A DNA stretch of 64,000 nt from NCBI RefSeq assembly GCF_009711085.1, contig NZ_WMKA01000006.1, forward strand, positions 95,716-159,715. Reading direction: 5' to 3'. Every line of letters starts with the position of its first letter. The first letter of the stretch is position 1. Positions 56,414-64,000 of this stretch are shown piece by piece. The DNA comes from Cellulosimicrobium composti (GTDB taxonomy: Bacteria > Actinomycetota > Actinomycetes > Actinomycetales > Cellulomonadaceae). The notes beneath the pieces are model-generated. The model saw only the letters and a list, made by a program, of their open reading frames with translations, did no database searches and had not been told where the DNA came from. The position numbers and the translations under genes are program-made.

Positions 56414-57760
56414 TCACCTCGGTGCGGTCGGGGCCGCGGTCGGCACGGCCCGGCGGTTGCCGGACGCGGGGTCGTCCCCCGGTCCGGGCACGGTCCCGGG
56501 AACGGTCCCGGGCCGGGTGAAGCGGTCGGTGCGCGTCGCGGCGAGGGCGGTCGCGACGTCGGGGGGCAGGCCGTCGCCCGTGAGGCCCGCGACGACGGCC
56601 TCGGCGGTGAGCGGCGCGAGCAGGACGCCGTTGCGGCCGTGGCCCGTCGCGACGTGCAGACCGGGGACGGAGGTCGGCCCGACGAGCGGCAGGTTGTCCG
56701 GGGTCGCGGGCCGGGCGCGCGGCGTCACGTCGACGAGCGCGGCCTCGTCGATCCCGGGCAGCAGGGCGCGCGCGTCGCGCAGGAGGGCGAAGACGCCGCC
56801 CGCGGTCGCGCGGCGGTCGTCGGGGTTCTCCTCGGTCGTCGCGCCCACGACGACCTCGCGGTGCCCGGCGCGCGGGCCGTCGGACACCGGGGCGCGGGGC
56901 ACGACGTACACCGGCCGGCCCTGCACGACCCCGCGCACGACGTGCTCCAGCGCGAGGTCGGGCCCGGCGTCGAGGCGCAGGGTCTGGCCCTTCACGGGCC
57001 GTGTGGGCACGACGACGCCCGGCACGTCGGCGAGCAGCGCGCCCGACTCCCACCCCGCCGCGACGACCACCGCACCGGCCGCGTGGAGGTGGCCCGCGTC
57101 GTCGTGCACGCCGACCGCGCGCCCCGCGGCGTCGCGCGCCACCCGGGTCGCGGCGGCCCGCACGACGACGGCCCGCGCCGCGGTGCCCGACCCCGTGCCC
57201 GGGGCGTCGAGCGCGGCGAGCAGCGCGGCGTGCGTCGCGCGGGGGTCGACCGCGTGGTCCGCGGGCGCCCAGGCCGCGCCCGCGACACGGGGGCCGAGGT
57301 AGGGCTCGCGGCGGCGCGCGTCCGCGACGGTGAGCTCGTGCGAGGCGAGGCCGTGCGCGGCGTGCAGGGCGAGGACGCGGCGCAGGAGCGCGAGGTCGTC
57401 CGCGTCGTACGCGAGGGTGAGCGTCCCCGCTGGGCGCAGCCCGACGTCCCGCCCGGTCGCGGCGCGCAGGTCGGCCGCGAAGCCCGGCCACGCGGCGGCC
57501 GCGGCCAGGTGGAGCCGCAGCGCGTCGTCCTCGCCGAAGTCGGCCTCGGTCACCGGGGCGAGCATCCCCGCGGCGGCGTGCGTCGCGCCGTCGCCCGGCG
57601 CGGGGTCCAGCACCGTGACGGTCAGCCCCGCGCGCGCGGCGCACCACGCGACGGCGAGCCCGACGATCCCGCCCCCCACGACGACGACGTCGCGCAGGCC
57701 GTCGGGCGACGGCCCGGCGAAACCGGCCGTGCGGGGCCGCGGACGGACAGGGGTGTGCAT
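56414..57760 (-). CDS. thiO: Glycine oxidase ThiO
   Basis: ThiO oxidises glycine with oxygen to the imine needed for the thiazole ring. The 448-residue FAD enzyme has [20 protein letters not shown] at the N-terminus, the DAO signature [39 protein letters not shown] and the FAD-closing [21 protein letters not shown] proline- and threonine-rich tail of about 40 residues ([16 protein letters not shown]) is not part of the fold. ATG 57760 lies directly after the TPP riboswitch. Confidence 0.93.
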   Translation of the reverse strand: MHTPVRPRPRTAGFAGPSPDGLRDVVVVGGGIVGLAVAWCAARAGLTVTVLDPAPGDGATHAAAGMLAPVTEADFGEDDALRLHLAAAAAWPGFAADLRAATGRDVGLRPAGTLTLAYDADDLALLRRVLALHAAHGLASHELTVADARRREPYLGPRVAGAAWAPADHAVDPRATHAALLAALDAPGTGSGTAARAVVVRAAATRVARDAAGRAVGVHDDAGHLHAAGAVVVAAGWESGALLADVPGVVVPTRPVKGQTLRLDAGPDLALEHVVRGVVQGRPVYVVPRAPVSDGPRAGHREVVVGATTEENPDDRRATAGGVFALLRDARALLPGIDEAALVDVTPRARPATPDNLPLVGPTSVPGLHVATGHGRNGVLLAPLTAEAVVAGLTGDGLPPDVATALAATRTDRFTRPGTVPGTVPGPGDDPASGNRRAVPTAAPTAPR

Positions 57761-57763
57761 GTG

Positions 57764-57846
57764 CGCTCCCTTCGCTGGCATGACCCAGATCAGGTTCGAC
57801 GGTCGGCTCCGACGCCCTCTCAGCCCCGTGCGGGGCTCCCGTGCTG
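57764..57846 (-). ncRNA. TPP riboswitch (THI element) controlling thiO-thiS-thiG
   Basis: Read on the minus strand, GGGAGCCCCGCACGGGGCTG leads into CTGAGAGG, then the second half CCGACCGTCGAACCTGATC and CTGGGTCATGCCAGCGAAGG. These are the conserved CUGAGA, ACCUGA and GCCAGCGAAGGGA segments of the thiamine pyrophosphate aptamer. It ends four bases before the thiO ATG. The Shine-Dalgarno region would overlap its 3' part, so control of translation is likely. Confidence 0.95.
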
Positions 57847-57853
57847 TCGGCCA

Positions 57854-57859
57854 CAGTAC
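57854..57859 (-). promoter_or_regulatory. -10 hexamer of the thiO-thiS-thiG promoter
   Basis: TACTGT on the minus strand lies just upstream of the riboswitch, so transcription would begin at its first stem. No clear -35 is visible. Confidence 0.6.
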
Positions 57860-57883
57860 CGCCTGCGCCCGGCGTGCCGGGGC

Positions 57884-57896
57884 TAGGCTCCGGCGG
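57884..57896 (+). promoter_or_regulatory. -10 element of a predicted leaderless thiE promoter
   Basis: TAGGCT at 57884-57889 and seven bases precede GTG 57897, only about 30 bp from the opposing thiO promoter. Confidence 0.65.
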
Positions 57897-58610
57897 GTGA
57901 GCACCGAGACCTTCGCCACGCCCACGACGGCCGCCGCACCGGCCCCGGACGCCGCGCGCGCCCGGCTCGCGGACGCGCGCCTCTACCTGTGCACCGACGC
58001 GCGCGAGGAGCGCGGCGACCTCGAGGACTTCCTGCGGGCGGCGCTCGCGGGCGGCGTCGACGTGGTCCAGCTGCGCGACAAGGGCCTCGACGTCGCGCGC
58101 GAGCTCGAGCTGCAGGCGCTCGTCGCGCGCGTCGCGACGGAGCACGGCGCGCTGTGGGCCGTGAACGACCGGGCCGACGTGGCGCGTCTCACGGGCGCGC
58201 CCGTCGTGCACATGGGCCAGGGCGACCTGCCCGTCCCGGCGGTGCGCGCGCTGCTCGGCGCCGGGCCCGTGCTCGGCCGCTCCACGCACTCCGCCGCGCA
58301 GGCCGCCGCGGCCGAGGCCGACCCGGCGGTGGACTACTTCTGCGTGGGCCCGCTGTGGGCGACGCCGACGAAGCCGGGGCGGGCCGCCGTCGGGCTCGAC
58401 CTGCTGCGCGACGTCGCGGCGACGCGGCCGACCACGCCCTGGTTCGCGATCGGCGGGATCGACGCGGACCGCCTCGACGCGGTCCTCGACGCGGGCGCCA
58501 CCCGCGTCGTCGTGGTGCGCGCCATCACCGGCGCGCGCGACCCGGAGGCCGCGGCACGGGCGCTGCGCGAGCGCGTCGCCGAGCGGGCCGCGGCGCGCGA
58601 CGGCGCCTGA
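57897..58610 (+). CDS. thiE: Thiamine-phosphate synthase
   Basis: ThiE couples the thiazole and pyrimidine halves to thiamine phosphate. The 237-residue TIM barrel follows a ~25-residue N-terminal tail and has [78 protein letters not shown] and [20 protein letters not shown]. All catalytic loops are present. It is divergent from the riboswitch operon and, by its leaderless start, is not itself under that riboswitch. guaA follows codirectionally after 43 bp. Confidence 0.95.
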   Translation: MSTETFATPTTAAAPAPDAARARLADARLYLCTDAREERGDLEDFLRAALAGGVDVVQLRDKGLDVARELELQALVARVATEHGALWAVNDRADVARLTGAPVVHMGQGDLPVPAVRALLGAGPVLGRSTHSAAQAAAAEADPAVDYFCVGPLWATPTKPGRAAVGLDLLRDVAATRPTTPWFAIGGIDADRLDAVLDAGATRVVVVRAITGARDPEAAARALRERVAERAAARDGA

Positions 58611-58641
58611 GACGGCGGACGGTGCCGCGCCGCACGGCGAC

Positions 58642-58653
58642 TATCCTGGAGCG
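58642..58653 (+). promoter_or_regulatory. -10 element of a predicted leaderless guaA promoter
   Basis: TATCCT at 58642-58647 and six bases (ggagcg) precede GTG 58654. Confidence 0.7.
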
Positions 58654-60267
<1,614 letters not shown>

Positions 60268-60271
60268 CCCC

Positions 60272-61435
60272 CTAGGGGTGGGTCGGACGGGCTGCGACGA
60301 TCGTCGCAGCCCGTTCGTATGCGGCCTGCACGTCGGCGAGGACGCGCGGCCATCCGGCCGACGAGGGCACGTCCCGGTTGTGCGCGACGATCCGGTCGAG
60401 CAGGCCGTCCTCGGTGACGAGGCGCACGAGCGCGTCGGCGAGGCCCGCGTCGTCGTCCGCGAGGAGCGCGTCGACGCCGTCGGTGAGCCGCTCCGCGACG
60501 CCCGACTGCGAGCGCGTCACGACCGCGAGCCCGGCCGCCTGGCCTTCGAGCGCCGCGATGCCGAACGCCTCCTCGACGGCGGGCGCGGCGAACACGTCGG
60601 CGCGCGCGTACAGGCGCTTGAGCCCCGTCGCGTCGAGGCGGCCGGGGAGCGAGACGACCGACCCGAGCCCGTGCTCCGCGACGAAGCGCCGCGCGTCGGC
60701 CAGCTCGGGGCCGTCCCCGGCGAGCGTCACGTGGAGAGCGTCCTGCGGGAGGCGGGCGACGGCGTCGCGCACGACCCCGAGCAGCGGGAGCACGCGCTTG
60801 CGCGGCGCGAACCGTGTGGCGGCCACGACGTGGACGGCCGAGCCCTCCATGCGGTCGGCGCGCTCGGTGCGCGGTATGCGCCACGCGTCGAGGTCGAGGC
60901 CGTTGTGCAGCACCGTGACCTCGCCGTGGTCGCCGACGATGCGGCGCAGGGGAGCGGCGGTGAGCTCGCTCACCGCGGACCACAGCACGGGCCACCGCGA
61001 CCACCGCACGACGCGGTCGAGGCTGGCGAACACCCTCTCGGCGCCGCCCCAGACGCTGTGCACGGTGAGGACGGCGGGCAGCCCCGCTCGCACGACGGTC
61101 CGCAGCGACGCCTGGGTCGACGGCGTGAGGACGCCCATGTGCAGGTGCACGACGTCGGGCCGGTCGGCGCCCAGGATCCGCGCCACGTGGTGCGGCGCGC
61201 GCGGGTGGACGGGGTAGCCGCCCGGGACGCGCGCGGCGAGGCGGTGCACGGTGACGTCGCCGTCACGCTCGGTCGAGACGCCGTGCGCCCCGGGGCGTGC
61301 GGGCGTCGTGCAGATCACCGACACGTCGTGCCCCGCCGCGGCCTGCTGCCGCGCGAGGCGGGCGACCTGGGTCTCGATCCCACCGAGCAGCGGCAGGTAG
61401 CAGTCGGTCAGGTGGGTGATGCGCACGGACGGCAT
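60272..61435 (-). CDS. Glycosyltransferase family 4 protein
   Basis: The 387-residue GT-B enzyme has RITHLTDCYLPLLGGIETQV at the N-terminus, a loop with DVVHLHMGVLTPSTQASLRT, VHVVAATRFAPRKRVLPLLG, and the sugar-nucleotide site AAPAVEEAFGIAALEGQAAG. It probably builds a cell-surface glycan or glycolipid; donor and acceptor are unknown. Only four bases separate its stop from the convergent guaA stop, so a terminator for guaA must lie inside this gene. ATG 61435 is preceded by GGGAGG. Confidence 0.88.
   Translation of the reverse strand: MPSVRITHLTDCYLPLLGGIETQVARLARQQAAAGHDVSVICTTPARPGAHGVSTERDGDVTVHRLAARVPGGYPVHPRAPHHVARILGADRPDVVHLHMGVLTPSTQASLRTVVRAGLPAVLTVHSVWGGAERVFASLDRVVRWSRWPVLWSAVSELTAAPLRRIVGDHGEVTVLHNGLDLDAWRIPRTERADRMEGSAVHVVAATRFAPRKRVLPLLGVVRDAVARLPQDALHVTLAGDGPELADARRFVAEHGLGSVVSLPGRLDATGLKRLYARADVFAAPAVEEAFGIAALEGQAAGLAVVTRSQSGVAERLTDGVDALLADDDAGLADALVRLVTEDGLLDRIVAHNRDVPSSAGWPRVLADVQAAYERAATIVAARPTHP
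60287..60314. terminator. Perfect palindrome inside the 3' end of the glycosyltransferase gene
   Basis: A 28-base perfect palindrome (arm ACGGGCTGCGACGA) starts 19 bases after the guaA stop and lies in the last codons of the convergent glycosyltransferase gene. It can stop guaA transcription while coding for protein on the other strand. Confidence 0.75.
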
Positions 61436-61639
61436 CCTCCCATCCCCGCCCGGACCCGCCGCGACGCGTCCTCGGGCGGCGCAGCCCCGCGAGGTGCGGG
61501 TTCGCCGCGCGGTCGACCCCTCTCGTCGCTACCGTTGCTCCCGTATGGGTGGTTCGACCGTCCCGTGACCGACCGGCGCCGTGCAGGTCGCCTGACGAGG
61601 GCGGACGCAGGTGGGTCCTGACGAAGGGGAGAACGCGCC

Positions 61640-62428
61640 ATGTCGAGCACCGTCACCGTCACTCCGGCCAGAGGGGCGCGGGGCATCGGCCTCGTGTCGA
61701 TCATCGCCGGCATCATCCTTCTCCTCGCGGGCATCGGCACGTGGATCGTCGTGGCGAACCAGCTCTCCGCCGAGGAGATCACCGTCTCCGACGACGCGGC
61801 GTTCCTGGCGGGCCGGCACGTGAACGGGCCCCTCACGGCGTACGCGCAGGCCGAGGTCATCAACAAGCACGCGCTCGAGGCGACCGACGGCCAGACCTAC
61901 GCCCAGCTCGACCAGGACGACCCGGCGCGGCAGACCGTCATGACGGCGTCGTTCCTGCGGGCGTCGCTCTTCACGTCGGTCGTCGCGTTCGGCGTCTGCC
62001 TGCTCGTCATCGGCCTCGGGATCCTGTTCGTCCTCGTGGGGATCGCACTGCGCCGGCTCGCGGGCGGGCCGAGCGTCGCCGTCGAGACCCCGGCCGCGTA
62101 CACGTCCTCGGGCGACCTGTCCGACGCCGGGCGCCACGCGGCCCCGGCGCACGCCCAGCCGCCGCCGACCACGCCGCCCGTGCGCCCCGAGCCGACGACG
62201 CCCGAGCGCACCTCGGCGCTCTCGACGCCCGGGGCCGAGGCCCGCGCGGCCGCTGCCGGGGCCCCGGCCGCGACGACCGCCGCTCCGGTCGAGGCGACCG
62301 GGGCACCCGGGACGGGCACGCCGTCCGCGCCGGGCTCGTCGCCCGCCGCGTCGCCCGACACGCCGACCACCACCGACGGGCCGGGCGTCGTCCCGCCCGA
62401 GCGCCGGGGTGACGAGCCGCCCCGCTGA
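61640..62428 (+). CDS. Two-helix membrane protein with long proline/threonine/alanine tail
   Basis: The 262-residue protein has a first membrane helix at about 15-38 (IGLVSIIAGIILLLAGIGTW) and an external loop with VSDDAAFLAGRHVNGPLTAY. The second helix lies at about 113-136 (VVAFGVCLLVIGLGILFVLV), followed by a cytoplasmic disordered tail of some 120 residues rich in Pro, Thr and Ala. The family occurs in actinobacteria without known function. GGGGAGA stands before ATG 61640. A strong terminator follows at 62520. Confidence 0.8.
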   Translation: MSSTVTVTPARGARGIGLVSIIAGIILLLAGIGTWIVVANQLSAEEITVSDDAAFLAGRHVNGPLTAYAQAEVINKHALEATDGQTYAQLDQDDPARQTVMTASFLRASLFTSVVAFGVCLLVIGLGILFVLVGIALRRLAGGPSVAVETPAAYTSSGDLSDAGRHAAPAHAQPPPTTPPVRPEPTTPERTSALSTPGAEARAAAAGAPAATTAAPVEATGAPGTGTPSAPGSSPAASPDTPTTTDGPGVVPPERRGDEPPR

Positions 62429-62519
62429 TCGTTCCGGCCGTCCGTCCGGACGCCGAGGACCCGCTCCCACCGGGTCACGCACCGGGGGGAGTGCGCGGGG
62501 CGGCGTCGCTCGGACACGT

Positions 62520-62552
62520 CGAAGGGCCGTGGCGCCACGCCACGGCCCTTCG
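62520..62552. terminator. Hairpin between convergent membrane-protein genes
   Basis: A perfect 15 bp stem (CGAAGGGCCGTGGCG and complement) with a three-base loop is flanked by imperfectly pairing GGACAC/GTGTCC. It lies between two converging genes. Confidence 0.88.
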
Positions 62553-62571
62553 GTGTGTCCGGGGACGGTCG

Positions 62572-63066
62572 TCAGCCGCGCCGTCGGCGCGCGCCGGAGA
62601 CGATCGAGCCGACGACGAGCGTGACGCCCGCGGCGGCGAGCACGACGATCGACGCGAGCCCCAGGTCGACGCGCGCGCCGAGCGCGCCCGCGAGGACGAC
62701 GGCGCCGAACGCGACGACGACGAAGCCCCACACGATCGTCGCGACGCGCGGGCCGCGCCGGGGTGCGACGGGCGCCGACCCCGTCGGGCCGGGCTGCCCC
62801 GCGGAGGTCGTCGGCCCGGTCTGCCCGGCGGGCGCCGCGGGTCCGGGGTCCTGCGCCGGTGCGGCGGGCCCCGGATCGTGCGCGGGCCCCGCATCGTGCG
62901 CGGGGGCCGGGTCGGCCACGTCGAGGACGGTCGTGTCGTCGTCGCGACCGGCGGTCGGCAGCGGCTCCGTGGGCCGGGCGCCGGCCGCCGAGCCCGCGTC
63001 CCGCCGGCCCTCGAACAGCTCGTCGCCGAGCGGCCGCGTGTCGTCGCGGCGGGTGTCGTCGTTCAT
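62572..63066 (-). CDS. Small two-helix membrane protein
   Basis: The 164-residue protein begins with a charged region (NDDTRRDDTRPLGDELFEGR), then a repetitive PGPAAPAQDPGPAAPAG-type stretch. Two membrane helices follow at about 107-128 and 133-155 (ATIVWGFVVVAFGAVVLAGA, LGLASIVVLAAAGVTLVVG) and a basic tail. Its ATG overlaps the stop of the PspC/LiaF-like gene, so it is in that operon. The family is unknown to me; such small proteins often accompany PspC-type envelope stress proteins. Confidence 0.8.
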   Translation of the reverse strand: MNDDTRRDDTRPLGDELFEGRRDAGSAAGARPTEPLPTAGRDDDTTVLDVADPAPAHDAGPAHDPGPAAPAQDPGPAAPAGQTGPTTSAGQPGPTGSAPVAPRRGPRVATIVWGFVVVAFGAVVLAGALGARVDLGLASIVVLAAAGVTLVVGSIVSGARRRRG

Positions 63067-64000
63067 CAGTCCTCCTCGATCGTGACCTGGCCGGCGCCGA
63101 CCTCGACGTGCAGCACGAGCAGCGGGTCGTCGCCCGCCTGGACCTCGTCGTTGTCGAACGTCACCGGCTGGGTGCTGACGCCGCCGATCTGCTGCCGGTC
63201 GCCGTCGACGTGCCAGCGCGCGTTGCCCGCGAGCACCTGGACCTCCGCCCGCACGGGCACGCCGTCCGGCACGACGACCGTCACGTCGCCCGCGCCGAGC
63301 TGGACGGGGACGTCGACGGGGGAGCCGGGCGTGGCGTCCGACAGGTCGAGCCCCGACAGGTCGATCGTCGGGTCGCCGAACGACACGCCGAACCCGCGCT
63401 CCGCGACCTCGGGATCGGACACGCGGTGCGTGCCGTCGGTCACCGTCCGCACCGAGTCGTCCAGGAAGAACGTCGCGGGCGCCGCGCGCCACGCCGAGGC
63501 GGGCACGGCGACGAGCAGGACGATCACGGCGAGCCAGCCGAGGCCTCCGCTCGTGCGTCCGCGCAGGCCGCTCACGACGATCGCGAGGCCGGCGAGGATC
63601 GTGGACAGCGCGGCCCACGTGAGGAACACGGGCCAGGGGAGGTCGCCCGAACGCTCGACGACGAGGAGGAACGCACCCAGCAGGAGGCTGATCCCGACGA
63701 CGACGCCCGTCGTCGTGGCCCCCGGACCGCCGGGACGTGGCGGCTTCGGCGGCTTCGGCGGCTCGGGCGCACGCGGGGGCGCGACCGGCGGCGGGGCGGC
63801 ACCGAGCGGCGCCCCGGTCCCCGGTGCGTACGGGGGGAGGGGAGCTGTCGTGCGCGGGGCGGCCGCGGCGTAGGGGCTCGCCTCGGCCGTCCACGGTGCT
63901 CGGTCCTGGACGCCGGGCGCGGGCGCACCCGGGCCGGTCGCGCCGTACGGGGCGCCGGCCGGACGCGCGGGGCCGGGCGAGCCCCACGGGGCGTCGGCGG
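63066..64000 (-). CDS. PspC/LiaF-like envelope-stress membrane protein, C-terminal part
   Basis: The frame is open to the right edge, so the start lies beyond the window. About 311 residues are present. They begin with a proline-rich linker (GAPYGATGPGAPAPG, PEPPKPPKPPRPGG). Three membrane helices follow (GVVVGISLLLGAFLLVVE, FLTWAALSTILAGLAIVVSG, LGWLAVIVLLVAVPASAW). A beta-rich C-terminal domain has FGDPTIDLSGLDLSDATPG, VPVQLGAGDVTVVVPDGVPV and LHVEVGAGQVTIEED. The C-terminal domain is of the LiaF/toast-rack type found with PspC domains in actinobacteria. The PspC domain itself would be upstream. Confidence 0.8.
   Translation of the reverse strand, partial: ADAPWGSPGPARPAGAPYGATGPGAPAPGVQDRAPWTAEASPYAAAAPRTTAPLPPYAPGTGAPLGAAPPPVAPPRAPEPPKPPKPPRPGGPGATTTGVVVGISLLLGAFLLVVERSGDLPWPVFLTWAALSTILAGLAIVVSGLRGRTSGGLGWLAVIVLLVAVPASAWRAAPATFFLDDSVRTVTDGTHRVSDPEVAERGFGVSFGDPTIDLSGLDLSDATPGSPVDVPVQLGAGDVTVVVPDGVPVRAEVQVLAGNARWHVDGDRQQIGGVSTQPVTFDNDEVQAGDDPLLVLHVEVGAGQVTIEED

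Overview
The window is very GC-rich, densely coded DNA from a high-GC actinobacterium. The gene order glmS, acpS, nnr, alr, tsaE, tsaB, rimI, tsaD, groES, whiB3, guaB, guaB3, guaA is the order known from mycobacteria. The combination with an XRE-MurA fusion, a phosphoketolase-pta-ackA operon and cellulomonad-like hypothetical proteins suggests a Cellulosimicrobium/Cellulomonas-type micrococcalean. The genus is an inference, not a database result.

Region 1 (1-8.1 kb): the 3' end of glmS, then acpS, then a gene for an AbiEi-type winged-helix plus DUF559-like protein that is split in two (5' part near 1462-1685, 3' part near 7398-8093). About 5.7 kb of unrelated DNA lies between the halves. It is cut through a gene at both ends (a short-chain dehydrogenase without its N-terminus on the left, an auxin-efflux-type transporter without its N-terminus on the right). 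Between them are a frameshifted membrane protein, a MerR regulator, a glycogen-debranching-type glucosidase, a GT4 glycosyltransferase and a DedA gene with an in-frame TGA. This is either recent illegitimate integration or an assembly chimera.

Region 2 (8.1-24 kb): cell-envelope and translation housekeeping. It holds an F420/flavin LLM oxidoreductase, nnr, an RluA-type pseudouridine synthase, an UlaG-like hydrolase divergent from a GlxA/AraC regulator, alr-tsaE, tsaB-rimI-sulfurtransferase, a RutE-like nitroreductase, tsaD coupled to a membrane HExxH protein, a GCS2-type ligase and a THUMP-like methyltransferase.

Region 3 (24-38 kb): CIRCE-controlled groES without groEL, whiB3, a MerR/cobalamin-like regulator and guaB. 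Next come a Tat-exported amine oxidase divergent from a Sec-exported RidA protein, an XRE-MurA fusion, a DnaQ-like exonuclease, guaB3, two GNATs, a succinic semialdehyde dehydrogenase and a YdcF protein.

Region 4 (38-64 kb): a DUF4031-HD protein, the xfp-pta-ackA operon (phosphoketolase bypass to acetate), SURF1, a GNAT and ABC-2-like permease with a divergent TetR, and a heterodimeric ABC exporter with one degenerate ATP site. These are followed by DUF3817, a MoeB/ThiF-rhodanese protein, thiG-thiS-thiO under a TPP riboswitch, divergent thiE, guaA, a GT4 transferase, a membrane protein and the 3' end of a PspC/LiaF-like gene.

Two patterns run through the host DNA. First, six copies of a ~63 bp inverted-repeat element sit in intergenic spaces (864, 1306, 8112, 11152, 38380, 55232). 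Second, about twenty genes have a TANNNT -10 hexamer placed so that the transcription start coincides with the start codon, which predicts leaderless mRNAs. No tRNA, rRNA, CRISPR array or recognisable transposase was seen.
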